Shown one piece after another: positions 61,936-64,000 of a DNA stretch of 64,000 nucleotides. Within the stretch, counting starts at the first letter, position 1. Each line of letters begins with the position of its first letter. The notes under the pieces were generated by a model. It was not told the origin of the DNA. It saw nothing but the letters and a program-made list of their open reading frames with translations, and did not search any database. Source of the DNA: Arthrobacter sp. AQ5-05 (GTDB taxonomy: Bacteria > Actinomycetota > Actinomycetes > Actinomycetales > Micrococcaceae); contig NZ_QMKQ01000006.1 of assembly GCF_003287975.1 (NCBI RefSeq), positions 1 through 64,000 of the forward strand. The letters run 5' to 3'. Both the position numbers and the translations under genes were made by a program.

Positions 61936-64000
61936 TTACTCGCCGCGGGACTTCTGGATGATCTCTTCGGCAACTGCCTTCGGGACCTCTGCATAGCTGG
62001 AGAAGGTCATCGAGTACACTGCACGGCCCTGGGTCTTCGAACGCAGGTCACCAATGTAACCGAACATCTCGGACAGCGGGACCGTTGCACGGATGACCTT
62101 CACGCCTGCAGCGTCTTCCATCGAGGCGATGGAACCACGGCGGGAGTTCAAGTCACCGATGACGTCGCCCATGTACTCCTCGGGAGTACGGACTTCGACA
62201 TCCATAACCGGCTCAAGGATGATCGGCTGGGCGCGACGTGCGCCTTCCTTGAACACCTGCGAACCAGCAATCTTGAACGCCATTTCCGAGGAGTCGACGT
62301 CGTGGTAGGCACCATCAAGGAGGATAGCCTTCACGCCGACCATCGGGTAGCCGGCCAGGATGCCGAACTGCATGGCGTCCTGGATACCAGCGTCGATCGA
62401 CGGGATGTATTCGCGAGGAATACGGCCACCGGTAACGCTGTTCTTGAATTCGTAGATGACACCGTCAACAACTTCCAAGGGCTCGAACGAGACCTGGACC
62501 TTTGCGAACTGGCCCGAACCACCGGTCTGCTTCTTGTGGGTGAAGTCAACCTTCTCCACAGACTTCTTGATGGTTTCGCGGTATGCAACCTGCGGCTTGC
62601 CAACGTTGGCTTCAACGCGGAATTCGCGACGCATGCGGTCCACCAGGATGTCCAGGTGAAGCTCGCCCATGCCGCCAATTTCGGTCTGGCCGGTGTCTTC
62701 GTTGAGGGAGACGGTGAACGTCGGGTCCTCAGCCGAAAGCTTCTGGATTGCCGTCGAGAGCTTCTCCTGGTCACCCTTGGTCTTCGGCTCAATGGCAACG
62801 AAGATCACGGGATCAGGGAAGGACATCGACTCAAGAACGATCGGGTGTGCCGGATCGCACAAGGTATCACCGGTGGTGGTGTCCTTGAGGCCGATCACAG
62901 CGTAGATGTGGCCGGCGTGGACCTCGTCTACGGGCATTTCCTTGTTGGCGTGCATCTGGAAGAGCTTGCCGATGCGTTCCTTCTTCTGCTTCGTCGAGTT
63001 CAGCAGCTGGGTACCCGGAGTTGCCTTGCCGGAGTACACGCGGATGAAGTTCAACTGGCCGAAGAACGGGTGGGTTGCAATCTTGAAGGCAAGTGCCGAG
63101 AAAGGCTCGGTTTCATTCGGCTCGCGCCGGATCTCGATCTCTTCGTTCTTCGGATCGTGACCGATCGTCGCGCCAACATCCATCGGATTCGGCAGGTAGT
63201 CGATGACAGCATCGAGCATCGGCTGGACACCGCGGTTCTTGAATGCGGAACCACAGAAGACCGGGTAGAGCTGCGAGTTGACGACCATCTTGCGGATGCC
63301 GGCCTTGAGCTCAGGAATGCTGATCTCTTCGCCCTCGAGGAACTTCTCCATGAGCTCGTCAGAGCCCTCGGCGACGGCCTCTACCAGGTTGGCGCGGTAT
63401 TCCTCGGCCTTTTCCAGCAGGTCGGCCGGGATTTCGCGGGTCTCGTAGGCGGCACCCATGGTGACGTCACCCTTGGAGTCGCCCTCCCAGACGAAAGCCT
63501 TCATGGTCATCAGGTCGACAACGCCGGTGAACTCGGACTCGGAGCCGATCGGCAGCTGCATGACCAGCGGCTTGGCACCGAGGCGCTTGATGATGGTCTC
63601 TACGGTGAAGTAGAAGTCAGCACCCAGCTTGTCCATCTTGTTGACGAAGCAGATACGCGGCACGTTGTACTTGTCGGCCTGGCGCCAAACAGTCTCGGAC
63701 TGCGGCTCCACGCCTTCCTTGCCATCGAACACGGCAACTGCGCCATCGAGGACGCGCAGCGAGCGCTCTACCTCAACGGTGAAGTCAACGTGGCCCGGGG
63801 TGTCAATGATGTTGATCTGGTTGTTGTTCCAGAAGCAGGTCACGGCGGCAGACGTGATCGTAATGCCGCGCTCCTTTTCCTGTTCCATCCAGTCGGTCGT
63901 CGAGGCACCGTCGTGCGTTTCGCCGAGCTTGTGGTTCACACCCGTGTAGAACAGGATGCGTTCCGTAGTAGTGGTCTTACCGGCATCGATGTGGGCCATG
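61936..64000 (-). CDS. fusA: translation elongation factor G (5' end beyond window)
   Basis: The visible 687 residues begin [20 protein letters not shown], the G1 motif, which normally starts near residue 17-18, so roughly 17 codons lie outside the window. Switch I/G2 includes [21 protein letters not shown]3 is [20 protein letters not shown] and G4 is [10 protein letters not shown]. Domains II-V follow to the end ([19 protein letters not shown]). It catalyses translocation. It lies 234 nt upstream of tuf; an imperfect GC-rich hairpin follows its stop near 61885-61917. Confidence 0.98.
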   Translation of the reverse strand, partial: MAHIDAGKTTTTERILFYTGVNHKLGETHDGASTTDWMEQEKERGITITSAAVTCFWNNNQINIIDTPGHVDFTVEVERSLRVLDGAVAVFDGKEGVEPQSETVWRQADKYNVPRICFVNKMDKLGADFYFTVETIIKRLGAKPLVMQLPIGSESEFTGVVDLMTMKAFVWEGDSKGDVTMGAAYETREIPADLLEKAEEYRANLVEAVAEGSDELMEKFLEGEEISIPELKAGIRKMVVNSQLYPVFCGSAFKNRGVQPMLDAVIDYLPNPMDVGATIGHDPKNEEIEIRREPNETEPFSALAFKIATHPFFGQLNFIRVYSGKATPGTQLLNSTKQKKERIGKLFQMHANKEMPVDEVHAGHIYAVIGLKDTTTGDTLCDPAHPIVLESMSFPDPVIFVAIEPKTKGDQEKLSTAIQKLSAEDPTFTVSLNEDTGQTEIGGMGELHLDILVDRMRREFRVEANVGKPQVAYRETIKKSVEKVDFTHKKQTGGSGQFAKVQVSFEPLEVVDGVIYEFKNSVTGGRIPREYIPSIDAGIQDAMQFGILAGYPMVGVKAILLDGAYHDVDSSEMAFKIAGSQVFKEGARRAQPIILEPVMDVEVRTPEEYMGDVIGDLNSRRGSIASMEDAAGVKVIRATVPLSEMFGYIGDLRSKTQGRAVYSMTFSSYAEVPKAVAEEIIQKSRGE

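Overview
The window comes from a high-GC Gram-positive bacterium, most likely a motile member of the Micrococcaceae (Arthrobacter/Paeniglutamicibacter-like). This rests on base composition, a fusA-tuf-S10-spc ribosomal order, a short-LID adenylate kinase, Actinobacteria-type leaderless start sites (a -10-like TANNNT placed 6-8 nt before the start codon) and a DinB/mycothiol-transferase-type gene. The assignment is inference. No tRNA, rRNA or CRISPR array was seen.

Region 1 (1-17953) is a flagellar locus. On the minus strand, read from high to low coordinates, lie a FliA-type sigma factor, fliC, fliD, fliS, a small FliT-position gene, and then a tightly overlapping basal-body/export/hook operon: flgB-flgC-fliE-fliF-fliG-fliH-fliI-fliJ-like-NlpC/P60 hydrolase-fliK-flgD-flgE. 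On the plus strand, diverging from the sigma gene, are flgN-flgK-flgL-fliW. Three promoters share the pattern TAAC-N15-G(C/T)CGAT(A/G)G, upstream of flgB, fliC and flgN. This is a textbook sigma-28 architecture and the encoded sigma factor is the obvious candidate to read it. The export-gate, C-ring and motor genes (flhAB, fliPQR, fliMN, motAB) are not in the window. The left edge carries what looks like the end of an IS21-family element just beyond flgE.

Region 2 (18331-35480) holds housekeeping and cell-envelope genes: a secreted SGNH hydrolase, a THUMP-like SAM methyltransferase, a YbdK-type carboxylate-amine ligase, the t6A/envelope cluster alr-tsaE-tsaB-rimI-tsaD, mscL, coaA, glmS, a DinB-family gene, acpS, the NAD(P)HX repair enzyme nnr, a UDP-glucose dehydrogenase and glmM. 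glmS and glmM, with alr, feed peptidoglycan precursor synthesis. Many of these genes appear to be transcribed without a leader.

Region 3 (35651-64000) is the ribosomal superoperon region, all on the minus strand: fusA (5' end cut by the window), tuf, an intervening giant DUF2339 membrane protein and a tiny membrane protein, the S10 operon (rpsJ to rpsQ), an endonuclease/exonuclease/phosphatase-family gene that looks frameshifted, the spc operon (rplN to rplO), secY-adk, map, infA-rpmJ-rpsM-rpsK-rpoA-rplQ, truA, and rplM-rpsI. Strong hairpins divide it into several units. rpsD and rpsN are absent from their classical places. The rpsJ and rplM transcripts appear to have long leaders, and the rpsJ leader contains several hairpins.

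No wholly novel multi-gene system was recognised. The items most worth following up are the self-consistent sigma-28 regulon, the NlpC/P60 hydrolase embedded in the flagellar export operon, the frameshifted EEP gene between the S10 and spc operons, two perfect operator-like palindromes (upstream of ugd and infA), and the run of leaderless promoters.
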